Positions 25,642 to 39,229 of a DNA stretch of 64,000 nucleotides are shown here, piece after piece. Source of the DNA: Kappaphycus alvarezii (Eukaryota; Rhodophyta; Florideophyceae; Gigartinales; Solieriaceae). A program made the position numbers and the translations under genes. How positions within the stretch are numbered: the first letter of the stretch is position 1; the number at the start of each line of letters is the position of its first letter. Where the stretch lies: contig NADL03000590.1 in assembly GCA_002205965.3 (NCBI GenBank), forward strand, positions 1,059,001-1,123,000, in the 5' to 3' direction. The notes under the pieces are model-generated. The model ran no database searches and was not told the origin of the DNA. It saw only the letters and a program-made list of their open reading frames with translations.

Positions 25642-26057
25642 TCAAAAGAAATTATCACTGTGGTTCATCCATTTCGCATTCGCGTTTGCAAAACCATAGG
25701 TCTCTGTCAAAAACAGCCAGTAAAATGAGGGCCTAGAGAACTCACGGTTTTTTGGAAACCGACCGTGGATGAAGACTCCATGATGTGGAATACTTTCATA
25801 TCTAAGAAAAAATGATCCACACAAACAATTACCTTAAAAACTCGGCACATGGCGCTTAATGAAACAGGGCGTCGCTCTTTTGGAGCCTCAACAGCTCTAA
25901 AATGAGTGCATCTTTCCGAAGCCTCTGCGAGATACCCTTCAACATTTTTATTGAGAATTGCGTTGCGCTGCAAAAGTAGCTTGATGTTTTTGTATTTTGC
26001 ATGGCCAAAAAAGTGGTGATGAACTTTATCCACTATATCTTTTCTAGCACAGACCAT
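25642..26057 (-). pseudogene. copia-2 pre-integrase/integrase remnant
   Basis: The frame from 26057 has the HHCC-type pre-integrase signature FGHAKYKNIKLLLQRN, then CTHFRAVEAPK (one Cys of the pair replaced). The start of the integrase core follows as VIVCVDHFFLDMKVFHIM, with the first catalytic Asp in VDH. The remaining catalytic residues lie beyond a frame break. Confidence 0.6.
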
Positions 26058-26309
26058 TTTTTTTGAATTAAGTCAGCAGAGTTCGCATGAACAGTTTCAC
26101 AGAATGCCTTTGGGAAGGCGGACGTATCAGCATTAACTTAATTGCACTTGATGAAATAATGGAATGATATAAAAGTATGATAAGTGTCCTCGACAATTTT
26201 CAGTACTCCAGAGGATGATTATGACAGAATAAGAGCGTTGTCAGCTATATGTTCGATTGTACAAGATTGTACACTTACGTGTCACATTCTTACCAATTCT
26301 CCTCTGTGA

Positions 26310-26612
26310 TTAGCCTTGAATTACTAGGTGTCTGATATGCACGGGAGTATTGTTAGATGATGTAGCAGTAATAAAGGCAGAGCAAAGCAAAGGCCTCGAG
26401 CAGCTGGCATTTGTTCCAGAGCCATATTGCCAGTTTGGCCTATCTGCCACTGATTCTGGAAACGGTTCGTATGTTCCACCAAAAGAGGCAAAAAAGAGCA
26501 GAACTATGAGTTTAAGCTCTTTCTCTCCAATGTCACTGCATGGGGCATCGTCTTCTAGCAACAAGACAAGAAAGCCAGAGAAGTTCAGTGACTTGCTATT
26601 CGTTTGGACCAT
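26310..26612 (-). pseudogene. copia-2 protease-like remnant
   Basis: The minus frame contains NWQYGSGTNASCSRPLL, corresponding to the W..DSGA/T.....s box of copia aspartic proteases with the catalytic Asp changed to Gly. It sits between the Gag-like and integrase-like pieces, as expected. Confidence 0.45.
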
Positions 26613-26863
26613 ATTAAACGAGATAGGGTTCTTAGGTTGCTTTTTCTTATCATCATTTTCATTATCTTTAGCTTTGCCATCCTTGTCGAAGTTATTCTTC
26701 GGTGGATAATTGCCTTCACTATCGCGATCTGATGCCTAGTGGACAACTTAAGAGCAAAGCTTGCAAACTGACAGCGCTTTCAGCTCGGCCAATTCCTCAG
26801 GTGATAACCTTACTCTGTTTCTGTTGTGATTGATTTTCATGCTCGAGTTATTTGCACTGACAC

Positions 26864-27451
26864 CTAAGGAAGTAGTTTCGTTGCTGTCGGCTTCTTCCGA
26901 GAGACACACTGTTGAATGACTCCGGCTATAGACTCATATGACAAACTCTTTAAAAAATTGTCACTGTTAGTATATATCCCACGCTCCTGCTGTCTCGGAG
27001 GAGCCGCAGCTAGAATAGACACCCATTGCCTGTTTTCTACGTCGGCATTGGCCAACAAAATAAACGTTAAAGTACATTTTGGTAATTTGGCTTCACTGGA
27101 CATTGAGTTAAATTTGGATACTTGTGCTTCAAAACGTGACTCAATGCATTTAAAGGATTCAGTCGATTCTTTCTTTGTGCTTATGTCTTTCTGAAACACA
27201 CTATATAAAAAACTGACTACAGCGAGAAGTTCACGCTTGAACACTGCCTTGATGATAGCTTCATCTACTTCAGATGATTTATTAGTAGCCTTCGGGATCT
27301 TCCTCGATAGCTCAAGAGCTCTTCCATACAGTTGTGGTTGCACCATTATGCCTTGCAAGTCACATGGTATCTTGTTGCTGTTCTCAAGCCGCAACTTGTC
27401 TTGGAGTGCTTTCCACGGCATCACTGTAGGGTTCTTTGTCGCCTTTTTCAT
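26864..27451 (-). pseudogene. copia-2 Gag-like remnant
   Basis: A 195-codon frame with the helical, Lys/Glu-rich character of copia Gag (UBN2-like) ends in YESIAGVIQQCVSRKKPTAT, a Gag C-terminal type phrase. This is one of the longest open stretches in the AT-rich half of the window, but its context is entirely relic DNA. Confidence 0.5.
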
Positions 27452-27509
27452 CTGTTCAAATAACGTTTCTGATGTCCCAGGTGAACTTGGGACGATTAGG
27501 CAGGTCTGA

Positions 27510-30500
27510 GCTCATGAAAACATTCGCGGATATCCGCGGTTCAGGATAGAAACGTGGATAGCCCAGTATACATTATTATCAACGTTAAGTTTTTTGAGAA
27601 ACTGAATTATACTAGATAATAGCTATAAAGGGAGACCGCTATTTCAAAAAGGGCAGAATTGCCGTGACAAGCTTCCGTCGGAGCAAACGTTGCCGGCAAA
27701 AAAGAGACTCGTGATATCAAATAGAATAGCATAGGACAGAATAACTGTGGTCTATCGGGTTGAAACCGCCATTATGTCCTTTACCGAGCATTTTTTTTGC
27801 TAAGGACCTATTCTGAAAAGCCGCCTCCAGAGGATCGCATCGACAAAGCTAATGATATAGGGATCTAGAGCTCGTAGAATAGGCGCCGCGAAAAACATCC
27901 AATGATCACTTCCTTCAATCAGGCCGTATAAACATCAGGGAAGATACTATCAGCAGCACTTCTGCACACAGAAATTGACAGACCGTCATAGGTCTATGTT
28001 GGCATCCCGAAATGAGTATTGAGAGAGACGATTCAGAGAGAAATTTTGGGTTCGTTGGGAGAACCGAACCAACTCAGAATCATCCAGCAAAAATAACTTC
28101 AGCCTTCGCTTATCACAAATGAACGCAATTAACTCCTAAACACGCTACCAAGATACATCAACAATCGAGCAATATAGCATCCCACCGCCTAATCTAAAAG
28201 TTCGCTCCCCTTGCCGGAAATTACTTCTGCCTACCGCTGTCAATCGATTTACGGGCCTGTTGCTCCATAATCCACTCGAAGCAATCAAGTAGATTACAAT
28301 TATCATTGCAGAGGACCATCAAATGAACTGTCCCGAGTCTTCTGGAATTTTATGAAACAACTACAACAAAAAAAAGAAGTGGGGCTAGAAACAAGGCTCA
28401 AAATGTTGGAAGTATTTTTACTGAGGAGAAATCACCCGAATAGCGAATAATTGGGTTGAACAGTCAAGGAATGGAACCAATCAAACGGAGGACAATTTGG
28501 AACTGAGTTATATTAATCTGAAGGGAAGCTTATTCAGGTGAAAGGAGTGCTTACTCGTTAAGCAATATCTGGAGAAGACTAGCAAGGGATGCGTACATCT
28601 ATCTCAATTGCGAGGAAGTCGTCATGAGGAAAAGGATTTCTTGAACCAGCAAAGAGGACATTTGGAACATCCCAATGGAAAGATTCAGGGAAGAGAGAGT
28701 AATAAAAGAAACTAAAGGTGTGTTTCAATGTGCTTAACAATTCAAGCATTAAGAAGTACCTTTTTATCCTGCTACACGACAAAAATTTCAATGTGAGATC
28801 ATGAGAAAAAATAAAGCTAACAAGAACTTGGAGAGTGATGGGGTCGCGTTTGTTGGTCCAAGGAAAACTTATGTTCCAGCAGAGGTAGCGGTAGATAAAT
28901 TTTTTCAAGGCAACATATCGGATTCCGGAACTGAAAGTGAAGGGAAACTTGTCATTTTATCTGCTGAGTTGTTCTCTAGTCCAGTTGGAAGTGACATTGA
29001 GCGCGGTAGTAGAATGTATAAGGGAGTTTATTTGGGAGCCAAAGGGCGATAGAGTAAGAGGAGAGGTAGAATGAAATGTGTCGCTTTGAATCTGCAATCC
29101 AAGTTCTCTCCAAGAAAATACAACGGAAGCTATGTATTAAGCTGACAAAGGACCACGGAGGTAAATAAATGAGGTTGAGAACGATTAACTGCTCCTTAAA
29201 AAGCTGGATAAAGAATCAGAAGATTATAAACAAATATTTCAAGATATGATAGAGGAGTGGAAGGAAAGGAATCTCCAGAAAAGCGGGTGCTTCTTCTGAT
29301 CGAAAGTGCGCTCGAGGTGAAGCTCAGAGAAACCGTGCAACTCTTGTGAGCCGTGCAGAATGTGGAGTCGCTCGGTTATCGGATGAGGAAGCGATGATTT
29401 ATTTTTAGGATTAGAGTATCCTTTGGGGGAGGGGATAATTGATATGGTGGTGGGAGTTTTGCTTTGGTAGATGCGATTGGTGATGAGATAAGAGGTGATA
29501 ATAAGGTCCTAGATTGTTGGAGTGGGAGTGTAGTAGGGGTTGAAGGTGGCGTGAATCAAGCGGCGGCTGTGCTGGGCAATGGAACTATATATGGATCGGA
29601 AGTGAGGAGCATAACATTGATCAAGCCGTTTCTCTTTGCAATTATGATTGTATTAAGTTAAACTGCAAAGTGAATTATCTGTTTCATTCAAAATAACCTT
29701 GCGTCTACTTCGAGCAATGTCCCAGCTGGTGAACATCCAGTGCTTTCCACTCCTCAGGCTTTCTTAATATCTTTCTCAACGGTCCGCGCTCTGATTTTCT
29801 GAAAAAGGTCTCAATCTCGTAATAATTTGTCTTTAATAGACCTCAAACAACATCAAAAATACTTCTAAGAGCCCAAATTTCAGATCAAAACGACCAACAA
29901 CTCCCCAAACAAACGTAAGTTGAGCCCTCCCAACTATGTTTACCCGAAAACGTAATCGACCTCATCTCTCTGCAAAAACATCGCCATGCGTCTTCCCACC
30001 TTCATCTACTCCCCTTTTCTCATCCACCATTCCCATAAATGTAAATTGAGAAGGAACTTTTGAAATATGCAACGCCAATCATATAGCCAAGCGTTTACTA
30101 CACCAAATCAATACCTACACTGCAACTTCACTGACTTAGGTCAGGAAACCACTACGGAAAATACTGAAAAGGAGGGACGTGTTTGGGTCACATGAATCTT
30201 CCCATTACTAGTGGGATTTAACTACCTTCTCTTATGTTGAAAAAGCTGAGACGGAGAGGAGTTGAAACGATTCGCAAAGTGGTAGAACTATTGACTTGAA
30301 GACACGAAAGGATGCTGTACTGATAGACGTGGCTGGTGTTAAACCGATACACAATGAGTATACTTTCGACTCAGATCTTGCGTCTGTGTCCAAGATCATG
30401 GATAATATCTTTTCATAGACTTAAAAGAGGTACTAGATGTAACGAATTGTTCTCGAATTTCCAGAATCTCTAAATTTGTATCATCCCCGTCCTTTTCTCC

Positions 30501-30530
30501 CTGAATATTTGTATGCTCTTCCTACTTACT
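27510..30530. other. AT-rich stretch, no gene recognised
   Basis: Only short open frames (for example 28801-29052 and 29464-29661 on the plus strand), with no recognisable motif. Nothing further supported. Confidence 0.5.
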
Positions 30531-30532
30531 TT

Positions 30533-31240
30533 TCATTTCAAATCCGTTCGCAATTTACCCCAAATAAGGTACTCAGCGATTTCAACAAGCTGCTCCTCTT
30601 CCCGCAAATTATCTGCATATGAACGAGTCTGATTCGTGCGAACCAACATGTTAGGGAGGATGACACACGTAATTGTCATGATTATATCCTCTTTAAAAAA
30701 GTAGAAGGATCCATTCCTTTGTACTTGTAAACGTACCTGAAATACGCCAAAAGCTCGCTCAACTACTTTCCTTAGTCCCTCCTGAACTTTAGTGTACTGT
30801 AATTCTTCATCATTAGTGGATTGGTGCATAGTTTTGGCGAAAAGAGGCTAGTCAGGATATAGTTTATCCCCTAGAAGATATTTAAGTCTCTAATTACCGG
30901 AGAACGAGATAGGCGAAACTTAAATGGCAAATAGAACTTAAACTTTCCAACTAATATGTCATTTGTTAAAGGGAAGAATGATAATAGTATCCTGTCGGTG
31001 TTCGTTCCAGTTGGACCTGGGAACTAAAGCCAAATAAAAAGATAGCTATCGCGCCACGCCGCTACTTGAATTTTTGCCAGCTTTCCCTCTTTGGTACTGT
31101 GATCCTGGTCTTTCGCGGCAAGTACGCACTTCTTAACATTTTATTTTGTTACAGTCAAGAGCCCCTACATGACCAACACAGCCACATGAATTGTATCGAT
31201 TCTCTAAATGTCAAAGATCATCTATGCTTGGGAGCCTGTT
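30533..31240 (-). mobile_element. PIF/Harbinger-type DNA transposon remnant
   Basis: The minus frame 30829-30533 reads GLRKVVERAFGVFQVRLQVQ and ITCVILPNMLV, the C-terminal VERAFG.Lq.RF and ACviLHNM boxes of Harbinger/plant transposon DDE proteins. Upstream (toward 31220) other frames give LTFRESIQFMWLC, comparable to the earlier DxxH/W.g box. Multiple stops; terminal repeats not identified. Confidence 0.6.
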
Positions 31241-32329
31241 TAGGTATTCTTATCCGTTAAGTTGCACAACACGACAGCAAACTCATAAAAATGTGCTCTC
31301 AATGTTTCAGATCCCAATCTAGTACCGTCATCTATATCATCAAGTTGTTGACCCATCCCAAATAGTAGAACAAAAGCTAAAAAAATCTCTGACGGTATAC
31401 TAACCTTGCAAGCTGTATTTTATTTTACAAGTCCTTGAGACATAGAGGTATCTTTCTGTCAAATTCTCCATGTTAAACTCGAAATATGGCACGCGGTACA
31501 CGAAATCCCCTCCGAAAGAGAGACAACTTCTAAAAGAAATTTTGTACCAAGTCTTTATTTACCCAAAAGCTCGCTCCTCTATGAATTTTCCTTGTACCAG
31601 GTAATTTCACACTATTATTTCTGACTTTAGTTAAGAGAACACCTGTCGTCGCAGTTATACATCCTTGCGGAGTTGTTCTGGAGTTTTAGAAGAATCATAA
31701 AACCGCATAAATATTATTTATATAGTAGCAGAGTAGGCTGAATGTAATATGGTTAATGTGTTGGCGCTAACGATCGATACTAAAGATGAAGAGCAAGTTG
31801 AGGATAGGTAGTTATGCTCGGGGTGGCGAGAAATTTTGGATGTTTTTCAGAATTGTACAACCTGGGGTTGATTCGACATCAGATCAACATCGGCAGCACC
31901 AACTTGAGCTGCTGAGGCCCTATTATTTCCCATGTCAAAATATTCGTAAATTGTATTGACTGGAAATGGTTTTTTTACATTTTACTGCTATTTACCCATC
32001 TTTCGGCTTACATTTTTAATTAATACTTTAATTGCCTTAAAAAAACGTATACATTGGGATTTGAGCTACTAAAAGATGGAAATACGGCGACTGCTACCAT
32101 AGGATATACAAATTTTATACTAATATCTGAAGCAATTCAGAGAGAGCTAGTAGTCAATATATCCACTATGTCTCTCAATAACAACCAAAAATGCCGATGC
32201 ATCGAGATAAGCATCGAGAGAAGCATCACTTGTACGGTTTCGTCATCAATAGAGTTACAAAATTAGGGTACACAGCTCTCCAAAGCTTCTATACTTGTAA
32301 ACTAGCGATTCTCCGCATACATTGAATGG

Positions 32330-33005
32330 GCTTGCAGAACTCACATGTTTTCAATAGGGTTAAAGTCTGACGACCTTGCTAGACAGTCCATGACGCGAAC
32401 AACTTGCAGCAGAAACCGCTGCTTAGCCACATTGGAAGAATGGGAAGGTACATTGCCATACTAGAGAAATCCTTAACAGTCAGCTACTCATCTTTCCAGG
32501 GTAACAGCTTCTTTTCTAGAAATTTGAAATACTACTACCCATTTGAACGACAGAAATATCGCACAATATTTGTCTTTCCATGTCAACAAAAAGTCGCCCA
32601 TACAATTATTCTATTGCCGCCATTTTTATGCTTTGAAAAAACGATGCCAGCCTTCGACAGTCGTTCCACTAACACTTCATTAAGTATTAATTTAAATTAA
32701 GCCTTGTTTTCATCGTTGAAGCCCACGAGAAATTTGAAGCGGGTCTCGTTGGTCTTCTCTCACCCCTAAGTGCCATTTTCGGCGATTGACGCGATTTTTT
32801 TGTATGACATAGCTGTAAGTGTCATTCATAAATGCACAGATTACATTCCAGGATGCTTTGAGTTGTATGGCCATTGATCGCAGTGAATGGAACGCTTAGA
32901 GGAGCGTTGAAGCAAACGATCGTCCTTCAGAATTCAGTTGACCACCCCATGGCAATCTTTTGTTCGGCAGCCTCGGTGGAGAAGTGATACGGTTGATTGC
33001 AACGC
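32330..33005 (-). mobile_element. Tc1/mariner-type transposase remnant
   Basis: Read on the minus strand in several frames, the order fits a Tc1/mariner transposase: STVSLLHRGC (HTH end) near 32990, KFLVGFNDENKA near 32720, NRIIVWATF near 32610, GNVPSHSSNVAKQRFLLQ near 32430, and DCLARSSDFNPIENM near 32350. The last box is the diagnostic D.p..SPDLNPIEN motif. Stops throughout; inverted repeats not found. Confidence 0.65.
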
Positions 33006-34194
33006 AAAACTGTCCTTTGAAAATATTTCCGGTCGAGACTTCCCACTTTTTATGTTAAGTTTCCTATGGCAAAAATCACCCTATTTCCACCACTCAGTAG
33101 TTCATAGCCAAAATGTACATAGTTCTATAAATTAAAGTCCTACCACTACTGTTTTGAGATTAGCAAAAACGATTGGACAGGTTATGTTTTACTTTTTCTC
33201 TACCCTTCACGTGAAACTTGCTCAGTGGAAGGCGCTGTCATTTGAAATCAATCGCCAATAGTATCACTCCCATCTCCGTCATTTACAACTTTCCCAACCA
33301 AAATCCAAAACATCTAGATAACCGCGACTATCATAAAAACATTGATAATCGAGGACTACGCCAAATCCACCTGTCACTGCAGAGTTGCAAAGAGGGACCA
33401 TAGGCAGATCCTTATTGCAATTAGGCTTCAGAAAGACTCTAACGTTCTTCTCACCATATTAAATTTCATAAAAACTACATAAGATTTTAACCTTCATTTC
33501 GAGCAGAAGAATTAATCTCGCTTCCTTTTAGTATAATTCCAATCCTTCTGATAACCTCGATTGCTTTCAACTGTTCCTTTTCAAGTAAAATCACTTTTAG
33601 TTTGTCTCAAATTTTTCATTAGGCCGATTTCTCAAAGATATATGAATAGAAATAGGTACTAGGTTGATTTGATACTCGCAATACTCGAGATTTTACCAAG
33701 AAACACTAGCCCCGCTCGTTGGTCTATTTAGAGGTAATGTTTGACATTCATCTCAGCTCTAAAAAATACTTGAGAAGGGCGGACGTGGCTTCTAAAAGCG
33801 ACAAAGTCCTAACTGACAGTTTTATGTTCATTATGAGTTGCATAAATCTGTATTCGGATTTTTTTCATGCAAAAAAGTAAAGTACATCTGCGTAGGGTAT
33901 ACTGACGGAACTATGGAAGGGTATTTAACGTAAGAAACAAAGTCCATAATGCACCTGGTTCTCAGTTATGAACACGGGAGAAAGCATAGTATGAAGTGAC
34001 ATTGCTTTACAGCACCTGATGGTCTCGTGTTACATTCATAAGATCTTTCCAAAGATCGTACAAAATCATATAAGTTGTATTTTAGAAAAGCAATAGATGA
34101 ACTCATACATTAATTTCTGAATGTTATAGTACTGAGTTCTGCAAATAAAAAAGATATGGATACAACGGAAGTCAGCTTATAGAAGTCCCATGAG

Positions 34195-34428
34195 GTGGTA
34201 TCAAACGAAATACGTTTCAGGCAGCATTCATCAAATATAAGGCATAAAAATTTCACAATGCATCGAATTTTGAACGAAATGAAGACAGATATCACGTTTG
34301 TCGTTTGTCGATTGGAACAGAAAGATGAAGCTAATAAGGTCGCTGATTGGTTCAACTCACTACTTTATGATTATTTTATACAAAAGAAGCGTTTTTTCTT
34401 ACACTCGACTATAATGTTTGCTTTTTAA
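34195..34428 (+). pseudogene. copia RNase H C-terminal remnant
   Basis: The 77-codon frame contains RHKNFTMHRILNEMKTDITF then VADWFN. This matches the R.KHI...yH.ire.....v...yv.s..q.AD..TK end of copia polyproteins. The rest of the element was not found nearby. Confidence 0.45.
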
Positions 34429-36552
34429 GTGTCCACTTTTTTCAATTAGCTTTTTTCTATATTTTCAAGAAAATGAATAATAATAAGGGTTCTGGGGCAT
34501 GGAGGGGCGGCGAAAAATTCCACCAAGAGAGTTTCGCGCAACGCTGGTGGGTTTTTTCGGCATCTGCACAGCGAACCGATTTCACTTGCGATAGAAGTCC
34601 TCCATTTACGGCTTTAACTTCCCGGGTCCCAATCTTCTTGATTCTTCATGCTCACAACAACGCTTGAGATATTCCTTCGACCAGAAAAATATTCTGTAGA
34701 GAATCTCTCGCGTTCAATGTTCATGATATTTTTGTAAAATTCTATCACCTAAAGATCAACATCACGTAAATGATTATTAACCCTCTCTATTTCCAAAAAA
34801 GAAATTTTGTTTTATTTCTTCCTGCATTGTGTGAAAGTTGCAAGCAGACTCTATTCTTCATATCACCCAACTATCATCATGTGAGTTATCCCGAGGACAA
34901 AGATCTATAACCAAATTCATAATTCCCTCCTCGTTTTTTCTCTTTCCCCATTAATGGATTTCAAGACTTTCAATTTCAGTCCTTTCGTTTTGTTCAAGTC
35001 CTCTGAATCTTCAAACACAATTAAAAAATCTCATATATCTATAAATTTCCACTTCTGACTGCAGAAGTTAGCACATCGCATTTCTCTGACTATCTAAATG
35101 ACGACAGAAGCCTCTTTTATCTGTCAAGAGCTCACTCTATTGATGTCATTTGTGTTTTATTCATGTTAACACTAGAGTTATCTGCAAAAACCTCTAAAAC
35201 CTTCGAAAATCCCATAAGACACAATTGGGGCCTTTGAAGCGACCAACGCACGAAAAATAATGATATGTTCCCAAGATGAAATTCTTAAATGAAGAATCTT
35301 CTTTTTGTTACCAGTAAATAAGGTAGAGCTTTCCAATTGTTTTGCTGCAAGACCAAGCATAGCGTGGGTCTAGCTTTCGCAGGCGGATTATTTCCCTCCA
35401 TAACAATTCTTTGTCTGTTCTTTTTAGAGATGAAATTACTGATTAAGTTGATGTTACTTGTGATCATCGTGGCTTGATACGTGGTTGTTGGGAGTTTGGG
35501 AGTTGTAGAAACCGGTAATGAAATGTTTCAGCTTTTGTAGTTTTGAAGGATAATTTGCTTAACCAGTACTGTATGAGGTGGTAGTTTCCGGCGTCAAAAC
35601 TTCTAGGTATTCACTAACAATGAGATTTCAGTTCTTTTTTCACAAGAAAACTGCAGAACTCTACAATCGAATTTCAGTCTGTAATTATCATCATTTTTAG
35701 GTTCATTTAATTACAAGAAGTGATGGGGTAAGACCAACAGTAAAAAAATCCTTCTGGTACTTGACTTCAATGTTATATTGCAACGGGGGTAAATTAGGAA
35801 CCGCAAAAATACGGTACATGCAGTATGTTAGGCGCTACTTAAAATCATTTATTTGAGGTAACAATAGCAACAAATGAGCTAAAAGCAAAAACGGTTAATG
35901 AATTACATCCATCGCCCCTTTCTGCTTTTAGCGGCCTGTTCTCATTGTGTCGGATGTTTTACATAAGTTATTTTCTTCGGATCTAGCACATAAGATGGTT
36001 CTATAAGACCCATCTAATTTTTTCTGTGCATATCGTCCCCACCCAGAGCCGTTTGCCTTCAGTCGGATACCTGTAATTGTGTATAATTCCAGGGTGGGCG
36101 GGTATTACTAGAATTACACTCCTAGAATATTTGGATCATTACAGTACAGCGATGCACTTTCTCCAGATAGTCGTTAGAGTATTACACAGTGTGCTGTGCA
36201 AGTACTGTGCAGTACGGGACTGTAGTTGACACTACGTGGGACGGTATATCACATAAGCCCTCGGTCATATCCTTCCATAACGTCATATATGACTTTGAAT
36301 TTCACTCTCATGGGGAATATATGAAAATTACCCTTACGAAAATCCATTGATGATATTGTAACCTTCATCTTGAATAATCCTCTCTAATAGTTTGGTGGGG
36401 CTAATGTGTATGTCTGGTACATTTATAAATACTGTAGCTTGAGCTGCTACCTATAAGTTGACGTTGGCCGTGCTCTGTAAAATCAAGCCATGCTATTTGG
36501 ACATCCGAACACCATTTGTGTACCTTATTCCGTACTTTATTGTGTTCGCTGT

Positions 36553-36705
36553 CGAAAGGATCGACCATACGTGAACAATTGTTAGTTTTCGGTCCCTACC
36601 TTAAGAGAAGCCACCTTCTAGGCCCTATCGAAATGATCTACCATACGTGAACAATTGTTAGTTTTCGGTCCCTGACCTTAAAAGAAGCTACTGTCTAGGC
36701 CGTAT
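36553..36705. repeat. Imperfect 76-bp tandem duplication
   Basis: Units 36553-36628 and 36629-36705 share CCATACGTGAACAATTGTTA and the end TAGGCC.TAT, with a handful of substitutions and one inserted base. Non-coding. Confidence 0.85.
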
Positions 36706-38043
36706 ACTTTCCCCCTTTGGATAAATAGAAATATTGGCCAGGAAGAATACAGAAATAAAGTCAAAAAATGGCAAACTTTCGCCAACGTATTTCCTGATAC
36801 TGACAGCAAAATATTCTCCTGGCATCAAAGCAATTTATCTGAAGTCATTACTACCTCATTGTGCTAAAAGCCTATTCTCGGTAATAATTAATGATCAGCT
36901 AGTTGTGGATTTTGTTATTAGCTTCATTGCTGTTATGATATACCAACAGGATGCATTGTGAGTATTGGGGGAAGCATATCGAGCTTTTATTTTACTCTGC
37001 AATTCAAGATGTATCAGCACAGACACTATACAAATTTCGAATCTTCTTTCTTGCTCAAGTTAATAGCTTCAACTATCGATAAGAGACCACCGACATTACC
37101 GAATTGATAACTTCACCATTGCTGTTGTCGAATACATTAATTGACTATTTGCAGCGAGTTTTATATATGGCGGTAGAAGCTTCTCCTGATTATAATTTGC
37201 ACAGCGAATAGTAGCTAGTACTTGACCGCGAAAACGTACAAGTTCGTCTCATCACAATTCATCCTACAATAAAGTCATCTTGTGAATGAAGGCTACTTTT
37301 GATAATTTTGCACCATATTCTGTAATCGGACTAATTGAAATCAACTTTTTCCTTGGCCATTTTAGGATTCCTCTCAACCTGGAGCTATTTCCAGTTCCTA
37401 AGTTCTTAAATGGACACATAAACTGGTAATGTGGACTAAAAATTTACACAAGATGTATTCAGCACCCTTGGGGATCTATAAATCTCACCAATGCTTCAGA
37501 TAATTGTAATATCATTCATATTACCAATATAATACTTGGAGAACATTCCCAGAGGGTCATTTGAAGAAATTTTATCCGTAATGCTAACGTATAACAAAGC
37601 AATATGAACTAAACTATATTTAATTTTAGCAACTTACGCGGCTATGTATCGATTGTAGACCATAAATATCTTTGTTACACCACGTGGCTCCATTTCATAA
37701 TCTGCAGCTTCTTTTTTGTCTCAAGCAACGATAGAAAACATTTCATTGTCTGATATCCAACCTGTCATTGACATACTTCATAAGCTTCTCGGCAGAAATG
37801 AAAGCCTTCCAGGCTACAGATTTCTCTTAGAATTGATTCGTGCAATGATTCTATTCAAGCGTAACCCGCTAAAGAAATTGGTGAGTGTACATATTTTCGT
37901 GCCACGTTCAAACGGCAGACAAGCCGGGAATTGATGATTAGATCCTTGTCAACTGAATTTAATGAAGCACTATATACACAAAGATCAGCTACACAAACAT
38001 TATTATTATCTAATTCATTGTAAAGGAACTTGTTACACCATAT

Positions 38044-38103
38044 TCGGAAGCCCATTTTGTTGCATCTGCTACTCTTAAAGAACTATTACAGCACTCGAGG
38101 CAT
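38044..38103 (+). pseudogene. Possible copia RNase H scrap
   Basis: A short reading SEAHFVASATLKELLQHSR resembles the STEAEyvA...a.kE..wl segment of copia RNase H. Too short to be certain. Surrounding frames are broken. Confidence 0.3.
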
Positions 38104-39229
38104 TTGGGATCTACTAATTATTTTACCTAGACTGATCACGTGCCGAAAATTCACTCCAGTAAATAGAGTTCAAGCAATATGAAGGTAATTCCTGCATCTC
38201 TATAGAAGTAGTAACATCCGCCCGGCACTTTGAAAACGCCGTCGAGTGTAAACAAATCATTATTGTTTGTACCTTTGTCCTGAATATCTTTGTCCGTTTG
38301 AGAGCTGAAATTGAAACATATTTTGACCCTTTTTGTGTTGTATATAATGCTGTGTAATTATCAGATGAGCTCTACTGAAATTTTTCCATCGACACTATGT
38401 CAGAACTTGAATTAGCTATGGGTCTCCCAAACCCAATCACGGTCGAGACCATGGGAATTCTGGGCTCCTTTCCGATTGCAGTGCTTATTTCAAAAACATA
38501 ATCGATTCTTTTTACACACACTTATCATGTTATTATTGGATATCTAGTAGTTTTTGGCATAATCGCCTACATTTGTACTTGCGAGTCGGCCCAGGTCCAC
38601 TTTCATCTCTCCTAGAATCTTTGATGGGTCGAAATAGACATTAGTTACTATTTCACGGCAGGAACGGAGCAGATATCGGTTATTTTCGGCTTCATGTACA
38701 TCACGTGACGAAGCCGAATTTTCTAATATCGAGAGGGAAAATTTGCATTGATTACATAAGATTGAGAAATAATATCATATATTTGAAAAAATATTTGGCT
38801 TCAATGAGATATTTTAGGCGAAAGGGAAGTACTTCGATATTTTTACCATGACCCTTCACAGCAAAATAGAAAGGAAAGAAGATCCGTAGAGAGCCGTAGA
38901 AGTAGCTGAAACGGGTCAAACAGGGCCGTAAATGGGCCTCCGTAAGTTTGAAAGAAGAAAACCAGGTGGCCGATTGGGAAGCCTTCAATTGTGGCGCACA
39001 TTGTTCTTCTAATTACTCTACTCATCCAAACTATCCCTTTTTCTTCATTTATTGTGATGCTTGGTGCTCGATTGTTTCCTTCGAGCTACAGAACCACTTC
39101 ACAGGATGAAAACCTCCACATAAATACACCAAGACTCACAGGAAGTTCGATTCCCTTCTTTCTCTTTAACCGTCCTGCAATTAAATAGCTCAGCTGGTCA
39201 TTGGTAAGGACATTTTGGGGTGATAAAGC

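Larger units (their letters stand above)
24825..27451 (-). mobile_element. Decayed copia-type retrotransposon (copia-2)
   Basis: Minus-strand remnants appear in copia order: Gag-like (27451-26864), protease-like (26612-26310), pre-integrase/integrase (26057-25642) and RNase H-like (25167-24825). The reverse transcriptase is missing or unrecognisable, so the element is internally deleted. No LTR pair was found. It differs from copia-1 and copia-3 in all domains and represents a different lineage. Confidence 0.65.

Noticed and set aside
26350-26709. Plus-strand 119-codon ORF
   Set aside because: It is the complement of the copia-2 protease-like region, whose minus-strand reading fits the element's domain order.
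28045-28075. Short hairpin GGTTCGTT...AACCGAACC
   Set aside because: Isolated in AT-rich DNA, with no U-tract or neighbouring gene to give it a role.
32404-32700. Plus-strand 98-codon ORF
   Set aside because: The minus strand here reads through the Tc1/mariner transposase boxes in order; the plus frame is a shadow.
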